Below, in pieces: positions 36,170 to 49,319 of a stretch of 64,000 bases of DNA. Position 1 is the stretch's first letter, and every line of letters begins with the position of its first letter. The stretch is from Cryptomeria japonica (taxonomy: Eukaryota; Streptophyta; Pinopsida; Cupressales; Cupressaceae). The DNA is taken from positions 215,064,654-215,128,653 of the forward strand of contig NC_081411.1 in assembly GCF_030272615.1 (NCBI RefSeq), written 5' to 3'. Under the pieces are notes generated by a model. The model worked only from the letters and a program-made list of their open reading frames with translations, was not told the DNA's origin and ran no database searches. A program made the position numbers and the translations under genes.

Positions 36170-38190
36170 TTGAGCCCTCTGGTCCCAAATGCAGTGGGCC
36201 CATGGATGTGTGTTGGTGAGTTGACATAGAACATGAGTGACTCCTAGAGGAGCTCCTCCTATCCCTCTCGAACATAATGCCTCTGTACATCATTGTCTTT
36301 GCTCGGGCCTCCATGGGCTCACACTGCAGTCGCTCCCTCTCCTCTTGTGCAACCTAATGGCATAAAATACATCCTTATTCCACTCGAAACTCTACTAAGA
36401 TCTACGTGTGATCTAGGAGGATTGTGAAATGCATGTCGATGTGATGATGTCACCAATTACGTGATGGATAAAGTCACGTCATCCTTATGTACTATTTGTA
36501 GAGATAGAAAATTTCATGTAAACTATATATACACATACATATAATAGATAATTAACAAATTTGAAACCCAATCATATCTTCTTACTTGGATCTCCTTCAT
36601 GCCAAGTAGGATTAGAAGAGGCTGGAGAGTGAGATACTATGGCTAGGGACATAACCTTGCTAGTATCCTCTTGCTCAACCTACCTTGGCATTTTCAAGTG
36701 TAATGAAGGTGGTGATGACTTGTGTACTCTCGAGGAAGGCCTCTATAGGAGCATATCATCATCCTCTACCTCTACACCCTACCCACTATCCTCTAACAGT
36801 GGATGGTCAACATTCAAAATAACATCCCTTGCATGACCGAGAGTATCACCATCATCTTTCTCCTTACCCTCCATATCGTTAGGCTCCTTAGTTTCCTTAT
36901 CTCCTCCCTCTTGTCTATGAGAATCTGATAGCCTCACCCATGGCTCAGGATCTCCTCCTGGGTAGTCTAGAGGAAATATAGCTCTTGGATATATAGCCTC
37001 TCAGAATCTAGTGTAGACATGCTACACACCTACGTCATCCTCAAGTGGGTTGGGGCAAATTTGTTGCATCTCTCTTCCTTATCATCATTAGTGATCTCTA
37101 CATCCTATGTTGTTGGTCTAAGAAAGTCTCTTGGTCTCACAACATAATGAAAATTTCATATCTAGATCGATACAACTATAGGATCTAACCTTACATAAGA
37201 TAGAATTATCTCATTACCTAGTCAAAGTAAAATGAGATGATGATGTAATTATGGAAACCCTCTAATAGATGGTCCAATTGCATTTATTGTAACTGTACTT
37301 GTTGTTCATCCCAAATATACATCTATCTATGGGGCCTCCATATGATATCGGTAGGTCATAAACAATCCATTACAAATCTCCAATATAATAAATCTCCTCT
37401 CTGCCATGATCTACTGCAAGGACATGCATATTATCATGGCTCCTCAAAGGAAATCCCTATAGGAAAACCATGAAGGCCTCATACATGTGATGTGCTCAAA
37501 CATCCAAACCTGAAGGAGAGTGCATGTCCTCAAATGCTTACCCTCATAATTAACATAATTTCCTAGATCATGGTAGAGATGTGCTAACATGCTATGTCTC
37601 CATGTAAACACAGTGTGGTGCTCCTCCATCTCACATATAGAATAGGTTAGTCCCCCATGCATGTGACTATCTAGACCATCAAGACATACGACTAGCACCA
37701 TTATCTAAATTGTAATCCTCCAAACTAATGGAATATTACCTATTGGATGTAGTAGACACTGGATAAATATCTAATCCCCTGACTCTCTAGGAGTTCCTCT
37801 ACAAACACAATATACCTAATATCTCCCTACCTCCACTCATGAGAAATGTGACCGATGTCTCATGGTCCTCCCTAACACTTGTAGCCACATGGTGTGATAC
37901 ACATCCTCTAGGATGTCCATCATCTCTCCAATAGGAAGGTGGAAGGTAAATGTATCAGGCTCCCATCTCTCCATTAACGCCATCAACATCAACTCATGGT
38001 ACTTCATCACCAACATGCAACATACCCAATATAATCAACATCTTAGGGAAATTTATTCTTGTCTAGAAAAGGGTGAGGAATTTGACTCTAAAGATTGGCA
38101 TGTATGTGACCAGTGGTATGCTTTCACATGTAGGGTAATTTCTACAAACATCAAATTCATGCATCAATATCATCATCTCAAAGTTTTTCT
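36170..38190 (-). pseudogene. Plant mobile domain (PMD) protein, degenerate copy 2
   Basis: The minus strand encodes ALMERWEPDTFTFHLPIGEM (about 37985-37915) followed by MDILEDV, the same diagnostic block as in copy 1 and closer to the family consensus 'RW.PET.TFHLP.GE.T.TLEDV'. Downstream, the frame 37701-37444 reads WRHSMLAHLYHDLGNYVNYE, then KHLRTCTLLQVWMFEHITCM and RP. This is the C-terminal PMD core ('WG..LA.LYR.L..........G....LQ.W..EH.....P'). The remainder to 36170 is a polar, low-conservation tail. Multiple stops and frameshifts are present. It is on the opposite strand from copy 1 and about 36 kb away. Origin (host gene or transposon passenger) is not decidable here. Confidence 0.8.
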
Positions 38191-38970
38191 AGCCCCAAGT
38201 GTGTCACACAGTGCCCTTTTTGGGACCATGACACCTATTCTGGGTGGACCATGTGAAAAATTAGGGTTATGTGAAAAATAAACAAATCAAACAAAAACAC
38301 TTCAACAAGGTAAAATTGGCAAGCCTACCTCATCTAGTGGAGGTCCTCCAAGACTGATTGCTTTAGGATCTCCATCCTCATGGGCACGTCCGGTCATCGA
38401 CCTAATATTATTCACTCTATGGGCTCTCTTTTTGCACTTCAAGAAGAAAAGGTGAATAAGACAAATGAATAGTGTCCTTGTCACTATTTAAAAGGTAATT
38501 CTCCCTCAAAACCCTAATTCTCTATTTTGTACTTAATCTTTCATATCTTAGGTTAGAGAGCTCTGATTCCCACACTATTGGTTGCATTGGAATCGTGATT
38601 CAAATTTCTATCTTACAAAATTATCCCCGATAGTTTTTCTCTTGTGTGTAACCTCGTTGCAAACATTTTTCATCAATTGCCTTTCACAATTTGAAGTGAT
38701 AAAAATGATACCATATTTCAAACTCCTAATTAGCAAAGTTGAAACGGGTGGGGGGGGGGCATATAGCTACCCTCTGATTTCACCACTCTTACTAAGAATT
38801 CTAGGATATTTTACGATTTCAACTAACAATGTGTTTTTGTAAAATGCGGTTTCTAACATTTTAGTACATATAATATTGGGGGTTGTTTGACATTTTTGGA
38901 CATATCATTTTTTCATGAATGTTTACTTTTTTGTACTTTAGCTTGCATATGCACTTAGTGTCATATGATC
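38191..38970. other. Spacer ahead of a gypsy-type LTR
   Basis: No coding similarity recognised. A ten-base G-run lies at about 38750. The stretch before 38970 probably belongs to the 3' untranslated part of a plus-strand gypsy element, because it ends in a polypurine tract and LTR start. Confidence 0.4.
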
Positions 38971-38973
38971 ACT

Positions 38974-39357
<384 letters not shown>

Positions 39358-40579
39358 TGTTAGATAGTTCACATAACCGGAAGATAATTGAGAGGGTGGG
39401 GGGGGTGAATTAGTTGTCACAGATTACAAGAACCATCAGAAATTTAAACTTTAATACCAGAACCCAAAACATTAATACCAAAAGAGAAGATAAACCAATT
39501 AAGCATAAACAATAATCATAGAATAAAAGCCATCCACATAACACCAATATTTGTACGTGGAAAACCTGGTAAAAGGAAAAACCATGGTGGGAAGCCTACC
39601 CAGAGTTAGATAATACTTCTGCAGTAAGTATGTGAATTACAATGAAGGGCCCTGCACTTGTAGGAAGGCCAACAACCTAGAGCTTACTGATCATCACAAA
39701 AGGAACCTCACTGACTACATACAAATCCAGACTAAAATTTGGAGAAGTGCTAAACTACAAAAGATAGCATCTCCTATGCCTGAGTATAGTTCTGGTTAAG
39801 CTCAATACCAGAGGACTAAATCCTCTTAAATAAACCCAATTCGATCTCCAATGATCAACCAACTCCTCTTCTTGAATGATATTACATTATTCCCACATTA
39901 TATTCCTTGACCAAGACCTCTTACATTAACCATGATAATCTACAATGAGATCTTACATCAATTTATACAAAACCCTAGACCATAAACAATCAGGCCAGCC
40001 ACTAGATAATAAACCAATTATATAATTACAAACCATGTTGGCCTTAGACCAAACAAATAATATCAAAACATAAGACATCCCAAAAATACATCCATAGGTC
40101 CTATCCACACGTTACATTAAAGCCGATCCATAACCTAGATCAACCGGGACCCAGTATAGGTCCACATGATACAACAATAATCTCCAAACACCAAGTATTG
40201 AACACGATCACCAACAACATCCTGAAACTCCACCAGAAGCTACACCAACACCACTTATGCAATTCATCAAAGATCTCTATTAGAAGCTCTGCCGATAAAA
40301 CCCTCATCGAAACTAGAAACCAATCTTCTAAGCAAGCAGGATAGCATCTGATCTCTAGACTAAAACCAATTGACCAAATATGAGTATAAGTATCATGAAC
40401 AATCCAATTCCATTATCAGACTATACTGGAGCCTATTGGATCATGCCAGATCCAAGTTAACCAAAAACCACTCAACCTACCAAGACCAGAAGGGTGCCGA
40501 TAAAGAATCCAAATAGCTAGTGTTGGCATCAATGACAAAGCATCAATGTAACACATAATCAATTCCACCAAATGGCCAA
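39358..40579 (-). repeat. 3' LTR of copia C
   Basis: 1,222 bp starting TGTTAGATAG. The U5 stem-loop is at 39383-39418. Inside its inner edge is a cluster of CTCCCC-type purine tracts (minus strand) at about 40584, 40653, 40706, 40740 and 40822. Confidence 0.92.
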
Positions 40580-40909
40580 AAATCTCCCCCTTTGACATTG
40601 ATGCCAACACTAGATGTGAAAAACATCTAAGTACCAAGAAATGACAAACAAGTCTCCCCCTATGGAATACAACCAACAAACTCTCACATATAGCTCTGAG
40701 TATCACTCCCCTTTTCACTTTCTTTTTCACATCAATATCACTCCCCCTTTGACATCAATGCCAGAAATCTGACAGAAACATCAAAGCAAAAACATAAGTC
40801 TATGTATCAAAAAGCTGACTACTCCCCCTGATCAGTAGCATCCCACATTAGTGCCAAAATGAATAGTATCTCCGATAATGCATGTCAGACTGATGCCAAA
40901 CCGCATCAA

Positions 40910-41788
40910 TCAAGTCTCTACCGGAGGGGCAGAAACTCCCAATTTGTCTCTTAGGTACTCAAATGATTCCTTGGACAAAGGTTTAGTGAAAATATCTGCA
41001 ATCTGCTCTTTAGTGTTCACATAAACTAGTCTAACTTCATTTGCTTCTACCTTCTCCTTCAAAAAGTTATACTTGATAGATATGTGCTTTGTTTTAGAAT
41101 GAAATACCAGATTCTTTGATATATCAATAGCAGCAGAGTTATCATAGTGAATAACTACCAGTGGATCACAATCCACTTTTATATCCTTCAACATTTGCTT
41201 CATCCATAAAACTTGTGTACAATTAGTAACAACAACAACATACTAAGCTTCACCAGTAGATAAAGAAGTACATGTCTGTTTCTCGCTGATACATGAAACC
41301 AACTTCTTTCCAAGAAAGAAAGCTCCACCAGAAGTACTTTTCTCATCATCAACATCTCTAGCCTAGTCAACATCTATATATGCACATAAAGTAAAGTTAT
41401 CATCCCTAGGGTACCACAAACCATATTCTGATGTACCTTTCAAGTATCTAAAAATCCTTTTCACCGCCATCTCATGATTTTCTCTATGATGACTCTGAAA
41501 TCTTGAAACAATATAAATAACATTCATAATGTTAGGCCTAGTCCGAGTTAAATAAAGCAGACCTCCAATCATAGATTTGTATCTTGTAGGATTTACCGGT
41601 ACAGAAACATCTTTTCTTGTCAATTTATCACTTGTAACCATAGAAGTACTTACCGGTTTAGAGTCTCCCATACCAAATTTCTTCAACAATTCCTTAGCAT
41701 ATTTAGTTTGATAGATAAAAATACCTGTGTCAGTTTGAGTAATTTGCAAACCTAAGAAAAATTTCATCTCACCAATCAGACATCTCAA
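40910..41788 (-). pseudogene. Copia C Pol: RT C-terminal part and RNase H
   Basis: The minus-strand frame 41788-41363 starts in RT with GEMKFFLGLQITQTDTGIFI and runs to CAYIDVD, where a TAG replaces the Trp of the usual 'DWA'. RNase H continues to STGEA (TAG) and the last frame 41203-40910: IHYDNSAAIDISKNLVFHSK, EQIADIFTKPLSKE, RDKLGVSAPPVET. It is separated from the preceding frame at about 41790 by a TAA and a small frame-shifting deletion in the EFEMSMIGEMK motif. Confidence 0.9.
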
Positions 41789-41789
41789 A

Positions 41790-43091
41790 TTATTTCTCCA
41801 TATTCTTAGACAATTCTATGCATAACTTATCTTCACCTCCAAAAATAATGTCATCAACAAATACTTCAACAATCAGTATATCATCAAAAGTGATTTTATA
41901 ATATAAATTACTGTCAGTACTGCCTTTAGTAAAACCAAGATTCAAAAGATATTTATCCAACCTTGCATACCAAGCTCTAGGTGCTTGTTTCAGTTCATAT
42001 AAAGCTTTCCTTAACCTATAAACTATATCTATATCATCAAATAGTGAAAAACCATCAGGTTGCTCAATACAGACTTCCTCATCAAGATCCCCATTCATAA
42101 ATGCACATTTTACATCCATTTGATAAACCTTGTAGTTTTTATAAGCAACATAGGCAAGAAATAATCTCACAACTTCAATCCTAGATAAAGGTGCAAAAGT
42201 CTCTCCATAATCAATTCCTTTCTTCTGAGAATATCCTTTACAAACTAATCTAGCCTTATTCCTTATAATTTGATCATCCTCATTCAAATTATTCCTAAAA
42301 ACCCATTTAGTTCCAATAACATTTTTATTTTTAGACCGGGGAACCAAGGTCCATGTGTTATTTTTCTCAATCTGATCTAATTCTTCTTCCATTGCTTTCA
42401 ACCAATGTTCATCTTTACATGCCTCAATTACTGATACCGGTTCAACTTGTGAAATTAAACATACCTCATTAGTTTCCAGTCTTCTTCTTGTCATCACTCC
42501 ATTTCTCTTACCCCCAATGATTTGATCTTTTGAATGATTCAATCTCACATACCTAGGGGTCTTCTGACTTTCTATTCCTCTTCCCTGTTCTTCAGTTACT
42601 GTATAATTCTCTGATGTTTCCAAAGTAACTAGTTCAACTCTCAATTCTGGTAAAGGTGCTACCAGTTCAGATATAATCATTTGCACTGCTGGTTCCTTCT
42701 CATAAACTCTAATTTGACTTCTATTCAACTCATCTACTTTGACACTAGCACTCTCCACAATTCTCTGTAATCTCTTATTATAACACCTATATGCTTTGCT
42801 TTCATTAGAATAACCAATAAATATGCCTTCATCACATCTCAGATCAAATTTCCTAATAATATCATCTCTCTTGATATAACATTTACTACCAAATTTTTTG
42901 AAATACTTAAGTGTAGGTGTATTGCCAAACCATAATTCATAAGATGTCTTACCAGTTTCTCCTTTGATATGTACTCTGTTGAATGTATAAACCATTGTAC
43001 CCACTACTTCTATCCAGTAGATATGAGGTAGACTAGCTTCCATCATCATTGTTCTAGTAACATCCAAGATAGTTCTATTCTTTCTTTCCAT
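41790..43091 (-). pseudogene. Copia C Pol: integrase C-terminus and reverse transcriptase (433-codon open frame)
   Basis: The frame starts at [16 protein letters not shown], immediately after the integrase catalytic Glu region. It holds the integrase tail ([18 protein letters not shown], then [14 protein letters not shown]) and [79 protein letters not shown] and [15 protein letters not shown]. The catalytic Asp residues are present (D in QMDV and DD in VFVDD). It is the longest open frame in the window. The upstream stop is a TAG where relatives have Gln (TPQ-stop-NGV), so it was once joined to the protease/integrase frame at 43101. Confidence 0.93.
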
Positions 43092-43100
43092 AACTCCATT

Positions 43101-43958
43101 CTACTGAGGTGTCTGGGGATTAGAAAATTGTCTTCTTATACCATGCTTGTCACAAAAGTTATTAAACTCACCGGATGTGAATTCACCACCATGATCTGAT
43201 CTCAAACATATAATCTTCAATCCTGTCTCAGTTTTCACTTTAGCATTAAAGATTTTAAACTTTTCAAATGCTTCATATTTTTCTCTTAGAAAAGTAACCC
43301 ACATCATTCTAGAATAATCATCAATGATTAGCATAAAATATCTATCACCTTGAAAACTTTTAACTCTAGTAGGGCCACACAAATCAATATAAATAAGATC
43401 AAGAACATCATTTGATTTATCCTGTATACTCTTAAAAGAGGTTCTGACCTGTTTACCCATTTGACAATCTTTACATACCGGATTATAGGGCTTCATAATC
43501 TTAGGAATATCCCTAACAGCCTTAGTTGAACTAATCTTCACAATGCAATCAAAATTCACATGACACAACCATTTATACCATAGCCAAATCTCATCAATAT
43601 GTGTAATCAAACATGTCTTCTCACCTAATTTTAAGTGAAATATATTACCTTTTGTTTGTGTACCGGTTGAAATATCCAAGCCAGATCTGTTAATGATTTT
43701 CAATTTTTCATCCTTGAATTGTAATTGAAACCCCTTGTCTACCAATTGTCCTACACTCAAAAGATTATGCTTCAAACCTTCAACATAATAAACATTATTA
43801 GTATTGTTCTTACCATCCAATGATATAGTTCCTTTTCCTTTGGTCATACATGCCTTTTCATCTCCAAATCTAACTAGACCACCATCAAATTCTTGCAAAG
43901 ATAGAAACTTCCCTTTATCTCCAGTCATATGATGTGAATAACCACTATCAATTCCCAT
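43101..43958 (-). pseudogene. Copia C Pol: protease and integrase core (285-codon open frame)
   Basis: The frame begins GIDSGYSHHMTGDKGKF, the copia protease active-site loop D-S-G. Then VEGLKHNLLSVGQLVDKG, GAG-pre-integrase WLCHVNFDCIVKISS, the zinc residues of CKDCQMGKQVRTSFKS, and the integrase core: IDLCGPTRVKSFQGDRYFML, DDYSRMMWVTFLREK, CLRSDHGGEFTSGEFN and GIRRQFSNPQTPQ, where a TAG ends it. The catalytic Asp residues of integrase are present; the Glu lies in the next frame. Relatives have CGA/S at the protease Tyr (SGYSHH), a minor change. Confidence 0.92.
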
Positions 43959-44165
43959 TCATCCTTGTCTTCAATTTTATCAGCAAGTTCCTTCTCTTTA
44001 GGTACATTCTCTTCCAGTGCCGGATCATCTTCCTTGATAGATAGGAATACCCATTCCTTCCCATTGCCAGCTCCACTAGCAGAGTCTTCTTCCAGTTCAT
44101 CATCTAAATCAGTAATGCCTTCCTCATCCGCTATGTGGCATGATTTGTCTCTATTTTTCTTGTAT
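43925..44165 (-). pseudogene. Copia C Gag-to-protease spacer
   Basis: A frameshifted acidic stretch (ITDLDDELEEDSASGAGNG, then KEDDPALEE) joins the zinc-knuckle end of Gag to the protease. In element A the corresponding region reads TNEELEGDEVVFLAIKEDG. It has no catalytic motif. Confidence 0.75.
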
Positions 44166-45134
44166 TTATACTTGTTCCTGATATCTGAGGTTAGGCTTAA
44201 ATGATCTTCTAACTTTTTCTTCAAATCTTGAATTCCTTTCAGGACATTTAGATGAAAAATGACCAATCTTATTACATGCAAAACATTTAAAAGGTGCATT
44301 CCCTTCATACTTACTTCCTATCGATCCTTTAGGTACTCTTCTAGCAAATAGTGCTTCAAGTTGCTCAAACTCATCATCTTCTCTCTTCATATCTTCCAAC
44401 TCCTTTACATATAAAGCTTTCTAGTCTTGCTTACTGGTTGTAGATGTAGATGCATGAAAATAAGGTTCAGTCTTCACGGTTCCAGAAGGGCCAAATTCCT
44501 CAAGCTCAAAAGAAGATAGTTTCCCAACCAAAGTATCTTGATTGATAGATGTATTAGCCATTGTTATCAACTCATTAATAGAAACAACCTTCATTTTGTA
44601 GGCCAGTGGTAGGGCTCTCGGGACTTTAGAAACAATTTCATCTTCGCTCAGAGTTCCACCACAACATTGAATTCCCATAACAATCTCATTTACCCTTTCC
44701 ATGAATGCAGTAATCCTTTCATCTTCTTCCATCTTTAGGTTTTCATATCTCACTCGGTAACCATCAAGTTTAACAATCTTCACTATAGGGTCACCTTCAT
44801 TAAGAGTCTCCAACTTATCCCATATAGCCTTTCTAGTTGATTTGGCGGTTAATCCCATTATTTGCTAATCAAAAAGTGCACACAAGAATGCTTCTCTTTC
44901 TCTACAATCATTCTCAAGCTCCTTGTCCAGGTTTTCCAGAGGAGGATTGCCAGATCTTGGATTATAGGGTGTGACATCATTCTATGTGATCTCCCAAATA
45001 TCCTTGCAAAGCCATCTGAGATGAGTCTCCATATGAATCTTCCATACTATGTAATTTGTTCCATCAAGCCTTAGAATATCCCTTTGAAAGATAGATCCAG
45101 AAGAAATGGATGAACTTGAACTATTAGTCACCAT
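44166..45134 (-). pseudogene. Copia C Gag
   Basis: The likely start is the ATG at 45134 (MVTNSSSSSISSGSIFQRD). Copia Gag N-terminus follows: LRLDGTNYIVWKIHMETHL. One TAG lies near 44980 and another near 44867. The frame 44858-44421 carries KAIWDKLETLNEGDPIVKIV, MEEDERITAFMERVNEIVMG and the helical core. After a third TAG the frame 44399-44166 gives FKCFACNKIGHFSSKCPE, an intact CCHC zinc knuckle (C-x2-C-x4-H-x4-C). All three in-frame stops are TAG. Confidence 0.9.
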
Positions 45135-45178
45135 AGGATCTTCCTCAAGTGGTTAATCTTTCTACAGAGAGGACCAAA

Positions 45179-45190
45179 GATTTGATTCCA
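45179..45190 (-). other. Mutated primer-binding site of copia C
   Basis: On the minus strand TGGAATCAAATC begins two bases after the 5' LTR end. It differs from the initiator tRNA-Met complement TGGTATCAGAGC at three positions, consistent with decay after insertion. Confidence 0.75.
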
Positions 45191-45192
45191 AT

Positions 45193-46416
45193 TGTTAGAC
45201 AGTTCAGATAACTGAAAGAAAATTGAGAGGGGGGGGGGTGTGAATCAGTTGTCATAGATTACAGGAACCATTAGCAATTTAAACTTTAATACCAAAACCC
45301 AAAACATTAATACTGGAAGAAAAAATAAACCAATTAATCATAAACAATAATCACAGAATAAAAGCCATCCACATAACACCAAGATTTGTACGTGGAAAAC
45401 CCAATAAAGGGAAAATCCATGGTGGGAAGCCTAACCACAGTTAGATATTACTTTTGTAGTAAGTATGTGAATTATAATGAAGGGGCCTGCACTTGCAGGA
45501 AGGCCAATAGACTAGAGCACACTTCTCATCACAAAAGGAGCCTCACTGACTACATACAAATCTAGACTATGATCTGAAGAAGTGTTGAACTACAAAAGAT
45601 AACATTTCCTATGCCTAAGTACAATTCTGGTTAATCTCAATATCAAAGGACTAAATCCTCTTACATAAACCCAATTTGATTTCCAATGATTGACCAACTC
45701 CTCTGCCTAAATGATATTACATTATTTGCACATTACATTCCTTGACCATGACCTCTTACATTAACTATGATAATATACAATGGGATCTTACATCAATTTA
45801 TACAAAACTCTAGACCATAAACAATTAGGTCAGCCACCAAATAATAAACCAATTATATAATTGCAAACTATGTCTTCCTTAGACCAAACAAATAATATCA
45901 AGACATAAGACATAGCGGAAATACATCCATAGGTCCTATCCACACGTTACATTAAAGCCAATCCATAACCTAAATCAATCAGGACCCAATATAGGTCCAC
46001 ATGAGACAAAAAAGATCTCCAACCATCAAGTCTCAAATATGATCACCAACAACATCTTGAAACTCCACTAGAAGATACACCAACACCACTTATGCAATTC
46101 ATCAATGATCTCTATCAGAAGCTCTGCTGGTGAAACCCTCACCGAAACCAAAAACCAATCTTCTAAGCAAGTAAGATAACATCCGATCTCCACACCAAAC
46201 CCAACTGACAAAATATGAGTATAAGTATCATGAACAAGACAATTCCATCATCAGACTATTCCGGAGCCTACCAGATCATGCCGGATCCAAGTTAACCAAA
46301 AACCACTCAACCTACCGGGACCAGAAGGGTGCTGGTAAAGCATCCAAACAACTAGTGTTGGAATCAATGACAAAACATCAATGCCACACATAATCAATTC
46401 CACCAAATGGCCAACA
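45193..46416 (-). repeat. 5' LTR of copia C
   Basis: 1,224 bp, TGTTAGACAG to GGCCAACA. The U5 stem-loop is at 45218-45253 (GAAAATTGA / TCAGTTGTC around a ten-base G-run). It is closely similar to the left LTR throughout. Confidence 0.92.
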
Positions 46417-46421
46417 ATATA

Positions 46422-47755
46422 TACATTATAGTTTGATCCATCAAGCTAGATTTGGCATTAGAACCCTATTACCTTTCATTCCTCGAAAGTCAAAAAAATA
46501 TTGTTAGGACCAGGGTGACCTACCATCCTGGTCCCACTCTTTTTTCCTTGAATTTTAGGAGGATAATTTGGTAGTCGTACATAATTCAAATCTCACTCCA
46601 TGTGAAAATATGTTAATTCTAGGCCGGCTTTTGATCAAATTCAAGTCTAGGGTTTCATAAATAATGAAAATATTTTCCTTTTGGGGATCTATTCTAGCAT
46701 TCAAGAGGAGATCCTTGTGAAGTGAAAGTACTACTTTTAGATGAAGTTGTAGACCTACAAATTTATCCATTATCAAGTCTTCATCAACATCTTCATCAAC
46801 CATGGAAGTTTCAAGAGACATTGGAGATAATAAGGGAATAACCAATTGATGATTAGCTTGTACCTCTTTTTAAGGGATTGAGTATGATTTCATGTTGTTC
46901 TTGTGTTTCTAGATTGAGCTTCAAAGATACATTATATTAGTTTTCAGATTTATATCATTGCTTTAGATTTGCATCCTAATTATGATTTAAAGAATTTTCA
47001 TGACAATCATTTAGGGTTTTCTCTAATACATTTGAGTAGGACTCTTGTTTCTATTTTAGCTAATAACAATCTTAGAAGCATTTAAGATTCAAGAGCACAC
47101 ACTTTTCCAATTACAATATTGACTATTTTTGGAGGTGTAAATCACCAAAACAAGGGGGTTGACCAAGGCAAACCCCTATATAACCATAACCCTACCATTT
47201 TCTATTTTGCAGGTGTATCTACAGGTATCTGATAGAGTTGGAAGACTTCAAGAAGCCTTACGAATCTAGTACAGGTTTTACATTAGAAATGGAGCTTAGT
47301 TTTCAAAGATTAGGGTGTTAGGGTTCCCTTGTCCCAAGACCAGGGCTTTAGATCACTTTGGTCTTCTTAGTTATTCTCTATATTTTATGGTTGTCATCCA
47401 TATTTATTCAGAATTTGAATTTCTTGACCACATCTCAGTCTCAAAAGACCACAATGTTTTGGTGCCTTGGTCTAGTCAAATCGTCCTTTCATTTCTGTGT
47501 TTGTTGTCTTAGTTCTGTTGTTTGTCAATCTGCTACAATATATTTGTATTCACTTTCCTTTGTACTTTAATTATAGTATTTCACTACCTCATACATCACA
47601 TATTCACTTCCATAGCAAAAAAGGAATAAAAACCCTAGAAGTGTCAATTTGACTTTCTTTCACAAGAGTTAGTCAAGTACTATCAATCCTCTAGGTTCTT
47701 TTGTATTCAAATGTTTTTGTGAAAGTGGATTTAGGTTCTAATACCACTTGATTCC
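46422..47755 (+). other. Continuation of the gypsy-type LTR/leader after copia C
   Basis: No convincing coding sequence. A primer-binding-like TTTGGCATTAGAACC lies at about 46452. A palindrome GACCAGGGTGACC...GGTCC lies at 46510-46535. A TATA motif, CCCCTATATAACC, lies at about 47175-47187, followed by a pyrimidine-rich leader. These fit LTR or leader DNA of a plus-strand gypsy element split by copia C, but the boundary between LTR and internal region is not fixed. Confidence 0.4.
47175..47187 (+). promoter_or_regulatory. TATA-like motif in gypsy-type DNA
   Basis: CCCCTATATAACC, followed by ATAACCCTACCATTTTCT. Sequence and setting resemble plant LTR promoters; no transcript evidence is available. 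Confidence 0.35.
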
Positions 47756-47759
47756 AAAT

Positions 47760-49319
47760 TCATACAATACAACTATATTTTAATATCTCTTAAATCCTTC
47801 CTATTTTTCCTAAATTCGTCCACAATTCTCCATACCTCACTAATAAAGTACCAATATTTCTGATAAAAACCTACTAGAAATCCATCCAACCTTGGAGCTT
47901 TGTCTAGATGAAGTTGGAATGTTGTTTTCCTCACTTCCTCCTAAGTTATTAATTAATTTAACATGCCATTATCTACTTTTGTAACATACTATGTGATCCC
48001 ATCAAATATTCCTACATTGTCATTAAAGTCTTGTTGGTTGTGCTTTCCCAATAATTCTTGAAAAATTTTTACTACTTCCCTTTGCACCTCCTCCTTGTCA
48101 CTTTCTCTCCTTCCATCTTGTATCCAAATTCTTTCAATTCCATTGACAACTCTTCTGGATCTTTATGAAGCATGTAAAAATTTGGAATTCATATCCCTTG
48201 ATTTCAACCATGTTTCTCTCACTTTATCTTGCTAGTAGGCCTCTTCTCTAGCAATAATTTCTTTGTGTTGCTCCTTTAGTTATTTTTATTTCTAAAAATA
48301 TTCCTAAAAAATATCAATCTTGATTACTTTATTATTCAATTCCTCAAACTCTTATTCAATTATGTTCTTTTCCTTAAAAATATTCTCAAATACCTCCTTG
48401 TTCCATTTATTCAATCTTACTTTAATACACTATAGTTTTTTAATGAAAACATAGCTTGGGGTTCCATTCTCTCTACATTCTTCCCAACATTTTTATAATA
48501 GTGGTCGAAATCCCTCTTCCCTCCACCACATATTGTAAAACTTGAAGTACACATTGCTCAATTTGTCTCCCTTTTGTATCTTCATATTTACTATATAGTG
48601 ACCAGATGTTGATATGGCCAATATCAAAGTGTTTAAAATTGTGTCTCCTTTTATCCATTGTGGAGTTCTAATAAATTTGTCTAATATTTCTTGAATATTT
48701 GTGAATCTTGTTCTGCCATTGGTCCATGTGTATGTACTATTAGATGTTGGGCAATCCACCCCTCTATTATCATTGATGAATTCGTTGAATTTCTCCATAT
48801 TTTGATTGACTCTACTTATGCCTGGACCAATGTTTTTTGGTTAAGTCCATTATTGCATTGAAGTCACCTTCCAATATACATAGTTGATCTTCCAAATGCT
48901 TGATGAAATTCCCTATTGAACTATCCATATAGCTTTCTTGTCATCTATCTTTGTGAGTCCACAAACATTAAATATACTAAACTTTAGAGCCAAGTTGTAG
49001 CCTGACACACAATGCTCCATCTAATTAGTGTGTGTTTGAATAAGATCTATATTGAGATTAGTATTCTTCCATAATATAGCTAGGCCTCCTAATTTACCAT
49101 TTTCTTCACTAAAAATTCCTTTCCATTCTTTGCAATAATCATGAATTTATCTGCTTCTTCCTTGTCAAGTTTTGTTTCCTATATCAAAACTATATTTTGT
49201 GAGATCTTTTACAAATGATGCTTGCTTGAGCATCTCTTGTCACATACATTCAATCCCCTGAAATTCCATGTGGTTATCTTCATTGCGCCCCAAGGGAGTG
49301 CTGGCATTGAAGTTTTCAT
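47760..49319 (-). pseudogene. L1-type LINE: endonuclease and start of reverse transcriptase, truncated
   Basis: On the minus strand, ITTWNFRGLN (about 49280-49250) is the canonical start of the AP-like endonuclease of plant L1 elements. ETKLDKEEADKF follows near 49170. The frame 48798-48493 reads FNEFINDNRGVD, TYTWTNGRTRFTNIQEILDK and ISTSGHYIVNMKI ('SDH' changed to 'SGH'), then FKFYNMWWREEGFRPLL. The RT start is KAPRLDGFLVGFYQKYW with ISEVWRIVDEF (about 47910-47840), matching 'KSPGPDGF...F..KYW'. The missing Asp in the SDH motif would disable the endonuclease. The RT is lost beyond about 47780. At the other end the element is cut at 49319 by LTR-like DNA. Confidence 0.85.

Larger units (their letters stand above)
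39358..46416 (-). mobile_element. Ty1/copia element C, full length, with 5-bp target duplication
   Basis: LTRs lie at 39358-40579 (1,222 bp) and 45193-46416 (1,224 bp). Both start TGTTAGA, and the right one ends GGCCAACA. The flanks carry ATATA at 39353-39357 and 46417-46421. The left LTR's end seems to have lost about 10 bp between two CCAA repeats. On the minus strand the order is 5' LTR, mutated primer-binding site, gag, protease, integrase, RT, RNase H, purine tracts, 3' LTR. It is inserted in a gypsy-type LTR. Few stops are present, including a 433-codon open frame across integrase and RT, so this is the best-preserved element in the window, but it is not functional. Confidence 0.93.

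Noticed and set aside
43965-44204. Plus-strand 79-codon frame rich in Ser
   Set aside because: It is the reverse shadow of the acidic copia C Gag-protease spacer.
47728-47745. TGGTATTAGAACC on the minus strand as a tRNA-Met primer-binding site
   Set aside because: It differs from TGGTATCAGAGC at two positions and no LTR end of the right type adjoins it.
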